DNA from: an uncultured Pirellulaceae bacterium
GTDB lineage: Bacteria > Planctomycetota > Planctomycetia > Pirellulales > Pirellulaceae
Length of the DNA stretch: 8,472 nt
NCBI GenBank assembly: GCA_934255105.1
Contig: CAKQNH010000158.1
Coordinates: forward strand, 1-8,472
Direction of reading: 5' to 3'
Part shown: positions 1-7,000 of the stretch, one piece after another
Position numbering within the stretch: the stretch's first letter is position 1
Layout: each line of letters starts with the position of its first letter
The notes under the pieces: model-generated
Told to the model about the DNA's origin: nothing
Databases searched by the model: none
The model's input: only the letters and a program-made list of their open reading frames with translations
Made by a program: the position numbers and the translations under genes

Positions 1-1224
1 ACTCTCTGGAGAGAAGCTGAGACCGGTCGGTCGAAAGTCGAAAATCAATTCTTGCAGCGGTTGAAGGTCAGACCGCCTGAAAACGAAGACGCGATCATTG
101 CCTGAAATCCCTGCGACAAAACGGCCATCTCTTGAGAATTCGATTTCAGATCCTATGGCATAATAGTGGATGACCTGAGATTTTATTCTCCCATCGGCTG
201 GGGTCAATAAATTCAATCCTTGATCGTCGACAAACGCAATTTCGTCGTTGCCCAAGGAGACATCCACTGCATAGGTCTCAGATCTGCCCAAACACCTAGG
301 GTGCTCGTCGGTCAAGTCCCACGACTTAACCTGACCATCTGCTCCGCAGCTAATCAACTGGGTTGGACTTGCGAACTTGACGGAGTTTACTTTTCCAGCG
401 TGGGCATTCAGCGTAAAAGATTTTTCTGGATTGAGAAATTGTCCGGATTCCGTTCGTGCGAGCAACGAACACTCGATCGAACCATCATTCAAGGCCACAG
501 CCAGCATTCTATTATCAGGTGAAATATCTATCGCATTTACTTCGTCATGTTTTTCGGGCAATTCAATCAAAAATTCCTTAGATCGAGCGTCGACTATACG
601 GATCGGTACCCTCCCGTAACGCGAACACAGAACAAAGAACGTTCCGTCGGACGAGACGTTAGCCAACGTGATGTTTGGGGCGCTTACTGCGTCAGCGGCT
701 GGCAACTGCGCACGAACTACCGACAGATCTGATTGCCAAATGCGCACAAATCCTAGTGTGATGTGGGGAAGTTTTTCGCGGCTTGGGATCAGCAGTTCTT
801 GACCATCGGGCGTGAATGCCAGTGACTCGTGACGCGATTCATCCTCAATTTCTGCCAACACGTTGCCTTTCAGGTCGAGCAGTCGGACTCGGTCGTATCT
901 TGAACCAACCGCAATCTGCTGACCACTTGGTGCGAAGGCGATCGACTGCACGTTGTAGTCAAAACTAGTCAATTTACGAATCAACTTTTGGGACTGCACA
1001 TCCCACAGTTGCACCACATCACTCCCTGTCGTTACGGTCTTTCCATCTGGGGAAACGGCGACCGCAAACAACGCTCCTGCACTGGAAGTCCCCATGCTGA
1101 TGGTTGCGAGTGCCTCGCCGGTTTCGAGATTCCAAATGCGCAATTGCCGATCGTCTCCAACGGACGCAACACGTTTTCGATCGGGAAACACGGCCAACTG
1201 ATTCGCCGATCCCACATGCTGTCC
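1..1224 (-). repeat. WD40-type beta-propeller repeats of the kinase C-terminal half
   Basis: From residue about 560 to the edge the protein is made of units of roughly 35-45 residues. Each shows a core such as V-x-S-P-D-G-[KQR] followed by V/A-A-S-G-x-D-x-x-[VI]-[RK]-[LIV]-W-D. Clear blades are near residues 566-601, 610-644, 649-685, 692-734, 743-775, 788-820, 834-863, 876-905 and 918-954. A further one begins at 958 and is cut by the window edge. GH and WD dipeptides are mostly lost, so the repeats are degenerate. The propeller is probably a sensing or protein-binding part. Confidence 0.8.
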
Positions 1225-2901
1225 GACGAGTTTGTGCTGTGGAGCATCGGATAGTACGTTGAGGAGGTGCCACTCAACTCCGCGACGATCTGTTCCAGCT
1301 TCATCGGTCGGCACCTGCTGTCGCAGAATCGATCGGACACTCGCAACTTTCCGCGTCTCCCAAGCTTGGTAGGCGAGCTGCACATCCGAAAGATAGAGCA
1401 TCTCTTCAACCTTGTCGGAATGCTGGCGAACGGATGACAACAATTCCTGCGACTTCAGGTTGGCTCTCCAAACCTGCACGGTGCTAAATCCCAAGCCCCC
1501 GCAGAGGATGACAAAAGCCAGAGCTAGAGAAGTGAGCATCCGTGGATGTCGTTGGGCCCAACGAATAGCACGCTCCGAACGCGACGGCGGGCGAGCGCGA
1601 ATAGCGGATCCGGCAGCGAAGCGGCGCATGTCCTCAGCCATGGAATGAGCCGTTGGATAACGATCGGCAGGATCGACGCACATTGCCTTGAGGACAATCG
1701 TTTGAAGGTCCAAGGGGATGTTTCGATCGAAGCGACTCAGTGGCGGTACTTCTCCGGCCAAGCCTGCGGCCAACTTGCTCGCTTCACTTCGGCGGTGGAA
1801 TGGTCGCTCACGTGTCAGCAACTCATACAGGGTAGCTCCCAACGAATAAATATCAGATCTGGAGTCGGTAATTGCAGTGGGCGACAGTTGCTCAGGACTC
1901 ATGTAGGCCAGGGTACCCAAGAGATCACCTGCGGCAGTTATTGACTCATTCGAATCCAGTCGAGCCAGCCCGAAATCCGTGACCCATAACTTGCCTGACC
2001 AATCGACCATCAAGTTCCCCGGTTTGATATCGCGATGGATGATTCCGTGCTCATGGGCATGCTGCAACGCTTCGGCAGCTTGAGCGCCGAGCAAAGCGAC
2101 AGTGCGGTAGTATTCGCGGCGGCTGGCCGAGGTATGTAGGCTACTTGGGTGCGAGAGAATTCCTTGGCCTGCATCCTTGTCCGTGGCTGGGAGGCTGGTG
2201 TCATGCGATCCAGTTTCGGTTTTGCAATATTCGGCTTCACTTGCCGACTCGGATTTTTGGGTCGCGTCACCTAGCTCTCGGCATGCGTCGTCATATTGCG
2301 CCGCGATGGTGGGCGGAGTCCGCATGTCCCGCACGACTTCTGCCAAACTTTGCCCTTCAATGAGCTGCATCGCATAAAAATGGACGCCACGTTCCTGACC
2401 AACAAAGTGAACCGGGACGATATGCGGATGCTCCAGCGTGGCCGCCGATCGGGCCTCATTCTGAAATCGTTTGAGTTGTCGGGGATCCAGCATCGATGCG
2501 AAGGGTAAAACCTTAACCGCCACACGTCGTCCCAGCGACAATTGTTCCGCTTCATAGACGATCCCCATGCCGCCTCGACCGATCGGCTTGATCAGTCGAA
2601 AGTCTCCCAGCGTGGCTTGGCCGGAGAGTTCGTTCTCCGCCACTGCATCCTCCACATCTGCTAACTGCGGGGCGGTGAAGTGCAGGAATTCGAGCGCTTC
2701 GAGAGGCCCTGCCAGTTCGTCGGCTAGGTCCGCGTGCTTTTCCAAGAAACTCGCGCGGTCCGGAGATTCGCCGGCTTCGAGCTGCTCTAAGTACAACTCC
2801 ATCGCGCGCTCTGTTCGCGACGACAGACGCGTTTCCGGGTGAGTAGGCGCAGGTTGCGATCCTGCAGTTCGCGATCCGGGAGTGCTGTCGGCTATATCCA
2901 T
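1..2901 (-). CDS. Membrane Ser/Thr protein kinase with C-terminal WD40 propeller (partial, 3' end outside window)
   Basis: The frame is open from ATG at 2901 to the window edge: 967 residues with no stop. Residues 28-70 form a short acidic helical N-terminal region typical of planctomycete kinases. The kinase domain (about 98-428) has all catalytic parts: glycine loop GRGGMG (108-113), ATP lysine K130 in AVKV, helix-C glutamate E149, HRDIKPGN (289-296, catalytic D291), DFG (309-311) and SPE (335-337). One hydrophobic helix (about 455-475) follows an Arg-rich stretch, which predicts a cytoplasmic kinase and a C-terminal part outside the inner membrane. Residues 508-547 carry the YQAWETR and RRGVEWHLL linker seen in planctomycete WD40 kinases. 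About nine degenerate WD40 blades start near 560, with motifs such as SPDGKTV, LRIWNLETG and VQLWDV. It should phosphorylate Ser/Thr of proteins using ATP; the substrate is unknown. The start overlaps the sigma gene stop by one base, suggesting coupled translation. The kinase-WD40 call is firm; the sensing role is inferred. Confidence 0.95.
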   Translation of the reverse strand, partial: MDIADSTPGSRTAGSQPAPTHPETRLSSRTERAMELYLEQLEAGESPDRASFLEKHADLADELAGPLEALEFLHFTAPQLADVEDAVAENELSGQATLGDFRLIKPIGRGGMGIVYEAEQLSLGRRVAVKVLPFASMLDPRQLKRFQNEARSAATLEHPHIVPVHFVGQERGVHFYAMQLIEGQSLAEVVRDMRTPPTIAAQYDDACRELGDATQKSESASEAEYCKTETGSHDTSLPATDKDAGQGILSHPSSLHTSASRREYYRTVALLGAQAAEALQHAHEHGIIHRDIKPGNLMVDWSGKLWVTDFGLARLDSNESITAAGDLLGTLAYMSPEQLSPTAITDSRSDIYSLGATLYELLTRERPFHRRSEASKLAAGLAGEVPPLSRFDRNIPLDLQTIVLKAMCVDPADRYPTAHSMAEDMRRFAAGSAIRARPPSRSERAIRWAQRHPRMLTSLALAFVILCGGLGFSTVQVWRANLKSQELLSSVRQHSDKVEEMLYLSDVQLAYQAWETRKVASVRSILRQQVPTDEAGTDRRGVEWHLLNVLSDAPQHKLVGQHVGSANQLAVFPDRKRVASVGDDRQLRIWNLETGEALATISMGTSSAGALFAVAVSPDGKTVTTGSDVVQLWDVQSQKLIRKLTSFDYNVQSIAFAPSGQQIAVGSRYDRVRLLDLKGNVLAEIEDESRHESLAFTPDGQELLIPSREKLPHITLGFVRIWQSDLSVVRAQLPAADAVSAPNITLANVSSDGTFFVLCSRYGRVPIRIVDARSKEFLIELPEKHDEVNAIDISPDNRMLAVALNDGSIECSLLARTESGQFLNPEKSFTLNAHAGKVNSVKFASPTQLISCGADGQVKSWDLTDEHPRCLGRSETYAVDVSLGNDEIAFVDDQGLNLLTPADGRIKSQVIHYYAIGSEIEFSRDGRFVAGISGNDRVFVFRRSDLQPLQELIFDFRPTGLSFSPES
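1477..1539 (-). other. Single transmembrane helix of the kinase (residues about 455-475)
   Basis: The stretch MLTSLALAFVILCGGLGF plus a few following residues is the only strongly hydrophobic run in the kinase. Before it lies a very basic segment (RARPPSRSERAIR, WAQRHPR). By the positive-inside rule the kinase half faces the cytoplasm, and the WD40 half lies across the membrane. Confidence 0.8.
2107..2319 (-). other. Ser/Thr/acid-rich insertion inside the kinase domain (residues about 195-265)
   Basis: Between GQSLA (about 184-187, start of the hinge region) and the helix beginning VALLGAQAAEAL (268-279), where most bacterial Hanks-type kinases have only a short connection, there are about 70 extra residues. 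They are rich in Ser, Thr, Asp, Glu and Ala, and end in a basic SRREYYRT motif. From memory, WD40-type planctomycete kinases often carry a variable linker of this kind ending in a similar R-x-Y-[FY]-R motif. I therefore read it as a family trait of variable sequence rather than an insertion event. It is likely disordered and could be an autophosphorylation site. Confidence 0.6.
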
Positions 2902-3518
2902 CAGAGCGCTCCATCGCCGAGCATTTCTCTCAGTTTCCCGATCGCCCGCTGCCAAGCTGATTTGACGCTATCGAGCGTACGTCGCTCGTGAGCCGCGATT
3001 TCAGCGAAGCTGCGGCCCTTGAGATGCCGCATCACGATAATGTTCCGATAGTTTTCTGGCAGCTTCGCCAACGCATCTGCCAGCAAGACCGCTCGTTCGC
3101 GCCGCATCGCACTCTGGCTGGGCGAATTACCGCGCGCCGCTAGCATCGCATTCATCAGTATCGAGGACTGGTTCATTTCAAAATGCATCTGCCTCTCCAA
3201 TCGCACATTGCGTCCTTCCGTCGAGTATCGCCGAACCTCCATCGCCAACTGCGACGCCAGAATTTTCCTCAGCCACGTGATCAGTTCACCCTCGCTATTG
3301 CCGTGAAAGTCGCGGAATCCACGCTGTGCCTGCAGAAACGTCGCCTGGATTAGATCCGACGGCGAAAACTTCGCCTGCAGTTGCTCACCCGCCTGCAGCG
3401 ACGCAATGAGCTGCAAGTAGCTGCGATACAGTTCCAGCAGTTCCCCCAGTGCATCGGGCGAGCCCTGCCGCGCCCGCTCGATCAAATTTGACAATTCCAA
3501 CGCTGATAGATCACGCAT
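2901..3518 (-). CDS. ECF-type sigma-70 family RNA polymerase sigma factor (planctomycete-specific type)
   Basis: A 205-residue sigma factor with region 2 (about 12-95) and region 4 (about 150-201) joined by a linker. It directs RNA polymerase to a subset of promoters. Region 2 reads LIERARQGSPDALGELLELY, then LQAKFSPSDLIQATFLQA and a WLRKILASQLA segment. Region 4 reads LPENYRNIIVMRHLKGRSF followed by AEIAAHERRTLDSVKSAWQR, a helix-turn-helix that should contact the -35 element. This pattern fits the subfamily known as planctomycete sigma-70 type 1. I chose ATG at 3518 because GGGTGG lies 6 bases upstream and the family usually begins close to LIERAR. A TTG at 3569 would add 17 residues but has no ribosome site. 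Region 2.2 has SPSD (52-55) where most ECF factors have DAED. The stop TGA overlaps the kinase ATG by one base. No anti-sigma gene is seen, so regulation by the kinase is plausible but inferred. Confidence 0.92.
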   Translation of the reverse strand: MRDLSALELSNLIERARQGSPDALGELLELYRSYLQLIASLQAGEQLQAKFSPSDLIQATFLQAQRGFRDFHGNSEGELITWLRKILASQLAMEVRRYSTEGRNVRLERQMHFEMNQSSILMNAMLAARGNSPSQSAMRRERAVLLADALAKLPENYRNIIVMRHLKGRSFAEIAAHERRTLDSVKSAWQRAIGKLREMLGDGAL

Positions 3519-3594
3519 GTAGTTCCACCCATGCAACAGATGCCCTTCCGCCTCATTCGTGTCGGCCAAACCGAGTGAGTTTCTGAAAAAATCG

Positions 3595-3622
3595 ATTATA
3601 GCCTAAGAATTTCTCAAGTTCT
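3595..3622 (-). promoter_or_regulatory. Candidate promoter of the sigma-kinase operon
   Basis: Read on the minus strand there is a perfect TATAAT (3600 to 3595). No TTGACA-like box sits 16-18 bases upstream. Instead AGAACTT (3622 to 3616) lies 15 bases upstream, which resembles the GGAACTT -35 element of ECF promoters (6 of 7 matches). Transcription would start near 3588, leaving a leader of about 70 bases to ATG 3518 and about 20 to TTG 3569. The -10 box is seen directly; the ECF reading and autoregulation are inference. Confidence 0.4.
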
Positions 3623-3623
3623 T
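3605..3623. promoter_or_regulatory. Imperfect palindrome overlapping the operon's -35 region (possible operator)
   Basis: AAGAATTTCTCAAGTTCTT reads AAGAAnTTnnnAAnTTCTT on both strands. It has matching outer arms of five bases and inner TT/AA pairs. It covers the sequence just upstream of TATAAT at 3595-3600, where a dimeric regulator would block or help polymerase. AT-rich short palindromes also occur by chance, so confidence is low. Confidence 0.25.
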
Positions 3624-3689
3624 GCGACACGTTCTGCAGGGCCGTCGCATCTTAGTCTGAGGTTCCTATGTCCATTGGCGCTCAAAATT

Positions 3690-3757
3690 CGGGCATAGAG
3701 TCGCGATTTCCCTAGCAGTTTTAAAGGAAACGAGATTTTGCCCGAGTCGCAAATCTC
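3690..3757 (+). promoter_or_regulatory. Two overlapping, mutually exclusive potential hairpins upstream of the giant gene
   Basis: Structure A pairs CGGGC (3690-3694) with GCCCG (3740-3744), and within it CGATTTCC (3704-3711) with GGAAACG (3726-3732), leaving one bulged A. Structure B pairs GAGATTTTGC (3732-3741) with GCAAATCTC (3749-3757), one bulged T, loop CCGAGTC. The two share 3732 and 3740-3744, so both cannot form fully. If transcribed they could act as a switch in the leader. At DNA level structure B could be an operator. The pairing is seen by eye; function is unknown. Confidence 0.3.
3726..3753 (+). promoter_or_regulatory. Possible ECF-type promoter for the giant surface protein gene
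   Basis: GGAAACG (3726-3732) is followed after 16 bases by GCAAA (3749-3753). This resembles the GGAACTT ... TCAAA layout of sigma-E-like ECF promoters in spacing and in the GGAA core. A start near 3760 would leave a leader of about 110 bases. No better sigma-70 housekeeping promoter is visible in 3620-3869. The match is loose, and the target specificity of the neighbouring sigma factor is unknown. Confidence 0.2.
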
Positions 3758-3869
3758 TTCGAGGCAAGTTCTGTCGATCGCTCCTAGCATTTCTTGGGAG
3801 CCGGAAGCTCCTCACCAAAATCAGTTCATGCAGTACCGTGTCGCCGTACTCCCATCAGAAAAATAGACC

Positions 3870-4025
3870 ATGAAAAAGCTCAACACGCCTGGCAAAAGTT
3901 TATTTAGCCGTCTCCGTTCCAATGCGCGCCGCAATAAAGCAGCGAGAGGCCGATTCCCTTCTCTCCAATCCCGCCGCCGTATTCTGCGAGCGGAGCTGCT
4001 AGAGGATCGCAGGTTGCTGGCGGGT
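3870..4025 (+). other. Planctomycete N-terminal export-type region ending in LEDRRLLA (LEPR-XLL-like)
   Basis: The first 50 residues contain 16 Lys/Arg and only three acidic residues, and no hydrophobic run long enough for a normal signal peptide. They end in RRRILRAELLEDRRLLAG (residues 35-52). This arrangement, with L-E-x-R-x-L-L followed by small residues, is common at the start of very large planctomycete exported proteins and is known as the LEPR-XLL motif. Its mechanism is not settled. It places the protein in that exported class and supports the chosen start. Confidence 0.75.
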
Positions 4026-7000
4026 GACCTTCAGTTGGTGGCGGACCTGAGGCCAGGGGGGCTGAGCTCGGATCCCAACGAATTAGTCGCCATCGGCGAC
4101 AGTGTTTACTTCGTTGCCAATGATGGAAGCGGAGACGCGATCTGGAGGCACATTCCGGCCAGTGGCGAGACTGAGAAACTTCAGGATCCATCAAACGCTC
4201 AGACTTTGCGAGGTTTCGATTTACAAGGATACCAAGGAACGCTGCTTTTTGGCGGGCTATCGGGCTCAGAAGGACTTTACTCCTATGAAGTATCTAGTGG
4301 GACCATTTCCCAGCTCAGCCCTATTTACTCTGGCGAAGCGACAGTTGCGGGGAGCTCGATTTATTTCCGAGCGGACGATGGGATTGTTGGCGAAGAAATT
4401 TGGCGGTACGACGCTGGAGGCGGCGTCACACTGGTTGTTGATCTAGACGATGGGCCAAGTTCAAGCTTTCCTACCGATTTTACTTACGACACAGGCATCT
4501 TGGGCTTTTGGTCCTTCTATAACCTTTCATACGGTAAATCCTTAGGCGAAAACCTCTATCGTTTCAATACCGCGGGAGGAAGCATCAGTCAAGAATACTC
4601 TACGGTTTATCTTGTTGGTCAATTTCCACCTAGCAACATGGCACAGGACACGCTGGCGGCAGCCGGCAATCTCTATTATCCCGCTGTTAATGCTTTCAGT
4701 TCTGTATTTGAGGACCGCGAACTCGAGGTTTCTGGCAGTGCCATCAACATCAACAGTATTGAAGACGATGTCGCCGCTTTGGTTCACGTCGATCCTTCGT
4801 CGTTCTACACTTCGTCCGACGTCGCCGATTTGGTTTATCTAAATGGAAAAGTATATTTGACTGCCACGCGGACGGTGGCGACTTTTGAGGGCGTCGCTGA
4901 AAATGGCGACACGATCGCCGTCGATATTGGCGGAAATCCACTCGATCCAAACATTTTCGAACCAATTCTCAACTACTATTCGACGGGGAGTTTTGAGTTT
5001 CGAGGTATTGTTGAAGTTGATACGGTAGGCAATAGCTTTGAATTCGTGGTAGGAAACCGAGAGTCAGAACTGGACGCTCCGTTTTTCGACTTAGCCGTAA
5101 ACGGCGGGTTTATGACCTCAGTCGGTGACAAATTATTGTTTGTAGATCAAGGTACCTATGGCAACGGTGGCTTTTGGACATTCGATCCCGCCACGCGGCA
5201 GTTAGAACGCGTGCTAGCCAACAGTGCTCCGAGTCAACTCGGCTTCTCGCCGGCGAAATTGGCGAAGCTAGGTTCCTTTGCGTACCTAACTGCAAATGCC
5301 GCATCGACTGGCCGCGAGCTTTATCGCCTGGAACTTAATGCGCCGCCTGTTGCGGTGAATGACGAAGTGAATGTTTATACAAACGTGACATCGATAATCG
5401 CAGTGCTGGAAGAAAATGGAAACGGTCTGGATTCCGATCCAGATGGAAACTCGCTAGTTATTGACTCAGTTACCCAACCAGCCAGCGGCACTGTGGTTGT
5501 GAACGCTAACCAGACGGTTTCCTATACCCCCTATTCTCCGTTTTCGGGCAACGACCAATTCACGTACACCATTTCCGACGGTTTCGGCGGCTCAGCCACC
5601 GCGACCGTAACCCTGGATGTGCAGCCCGCGCCACCGATCGCCACCGACGACAATTTTGCGGCGGATGAAGATTCTGGATTCGTATCGACGACCGGACTTC
5701 TCGCGAATGACACAGACCCAAACAGCACGCCATTCCAGGTTACCGCGATAAACGGCGTCCCCTTATCGACCCTGGCAGGACCAGAGATCGCGACGGCAAC
5801 ACCAGACTCCACGCTGCCGATCTTCACCAGCTCTCTCGACGCAGAAAACTACTACGGTTTTAGATTCGAGGTCACCGAGCCGACGACGATTGCTCGTGTT
5901 GGAGGTAATTTCAAGTTCATTAGCGGAACCGGTCCATTCGCCGCGCTGGTCGGATTGACTGGGCCAACAGACGTTCCGGATTCCGAAGATCTGTCAACAT
6001 CGGATGTGGTTGCAACGACCGTTATTCCGCTGGCGTATCAGCAAGACGGTGAAGTTTCGACTGAGCTGAACGCTGACTTGCAACCGGGATGGTACGCGGT
6101 GATGTATGGAACGCAAAAGTTCGGATCGACCGGTATAACGAACATGTATCTGAACAGTGCCCCTCTGGAGAATGTTTCTTTTATTCATTCTCAGCCTATG
6201 GTACCGAGGTTTCTAAGTCCCTCACCAGCTTCCAAGATTCCGAACGCTCGACTGTTTGTGAAGGCAAGAGCCGAGGTGATCGGTGATGTTGAAGTCGCCC
6301 TTCCCTCTGGCGCGATCATCACAGTCAGCCCAACTGGTGACTTTGCCTACGATCCGCGTGGAGTCTTTAACGCTCTCGCGGCCGGACAACTCGCTTCGGA
6401 TGGTTTTAGCTACGAAATCACCAACGATACGGGGCAAACAACTACCGCCAACGCCGCGATCGTTATCATTGGCAACAATGACTTGCCAACCGTGTCAAAT
6501 CAATCCTTCGCACTTTCCGAGCAATTGCTCGCTACGAGGACCGCAGTCACCGGGATGCTAAAAGACGCAGTTGACCCGGATTCCGATGTGCTCAGTATCG
6601 ACCAGATCAACGGGCAGCAAATAGTCAGCGGCGTCCCTTTGACATTGCAATCAGGTGCAATCCTTATTCCGAATGCGGACGGCAGTTTTAGTTACGATCC
6701 ACGTGTTGCATTTAATGGACTCGCCGGTGGCACGACTAGCAACGATGGCTTTCAATTCACGGCAACCGACGGAAACGGAGGAAGCGCAATAGGCCTAGTT
6801 GAGATAACGATTAACGGAATCAACGACCCCACAGTTTGGACGGCAGATGATGCTCCAATCGTGATCGATCAAGGCGAGACTGCCTCACTCAGTGGGACTG
6901 TGTTCGATCCTGAAGGGAGCGTAACTCTGTCGGCTTCGCTTGGGGAAATCGCTGCTGACGCCAGTGGAAAAAACTGGTTGTGGCGATTTCGCGGCATAAC

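Larger units (their letters stand above)
3519..3869. promoter_or_regulatory. Divergent intergenic region between the sigma-kinase operon and the giant surface protein gene
   Basis: About 350 bases (300 if the sigma gene starts at TTG 3569) with no convincing gene on either strand. It must hold the promoters of both divergent units. It contains a TATAAT element facing left, an imperfect palindrome beside it, a possible ECF-type promoter facing right, and several potential hairpins, listed separately. The last 100 bases before 3870 hold only weak inverted repeats (GGAGC/GCTCC at 3797-3811, AGTAC/GTACT at 3832-3850). No T-run follows any hairpin, so I see no terminator here. Confidence 0.7.

Noticed and set aside
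1546..1944. 132-codon plus-strand open frame
   Set aside because: It lies opposite the kinase catalytic core and the membrane helix, has no recognisable domain, and is explained by the base pattern of the true minus-strand gene.
2552..2914. 120-codon minus-strand frame overlapping the start of the kinase
   Set aside because: Arg-rich shadow in the neighbouring frame; the main frame encodes the conserved kinase N terminus and the glycine loop.
3797..3811. GGAGC/GCTCC hairpin as a terminator
   Set aside because: Only five base pairs, no T-run on either side, and it lies between divergent genes where no terminator is needed.
3904..4194. 96-codon minus-strand frame opposite the start of the giant gene
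   Set aside because: No domain, and it sits across the LEDRRLLA coding region, which is real in the other strand.
5766..6275. Recent horizontal insertion or frameshift as the cause of the nested domain
   Set aside because: The frame is kept throughout, no flanking direct or inverted repeats are visible, and codon use looks like the rest of the gene. It is more likely an old domain insertion.
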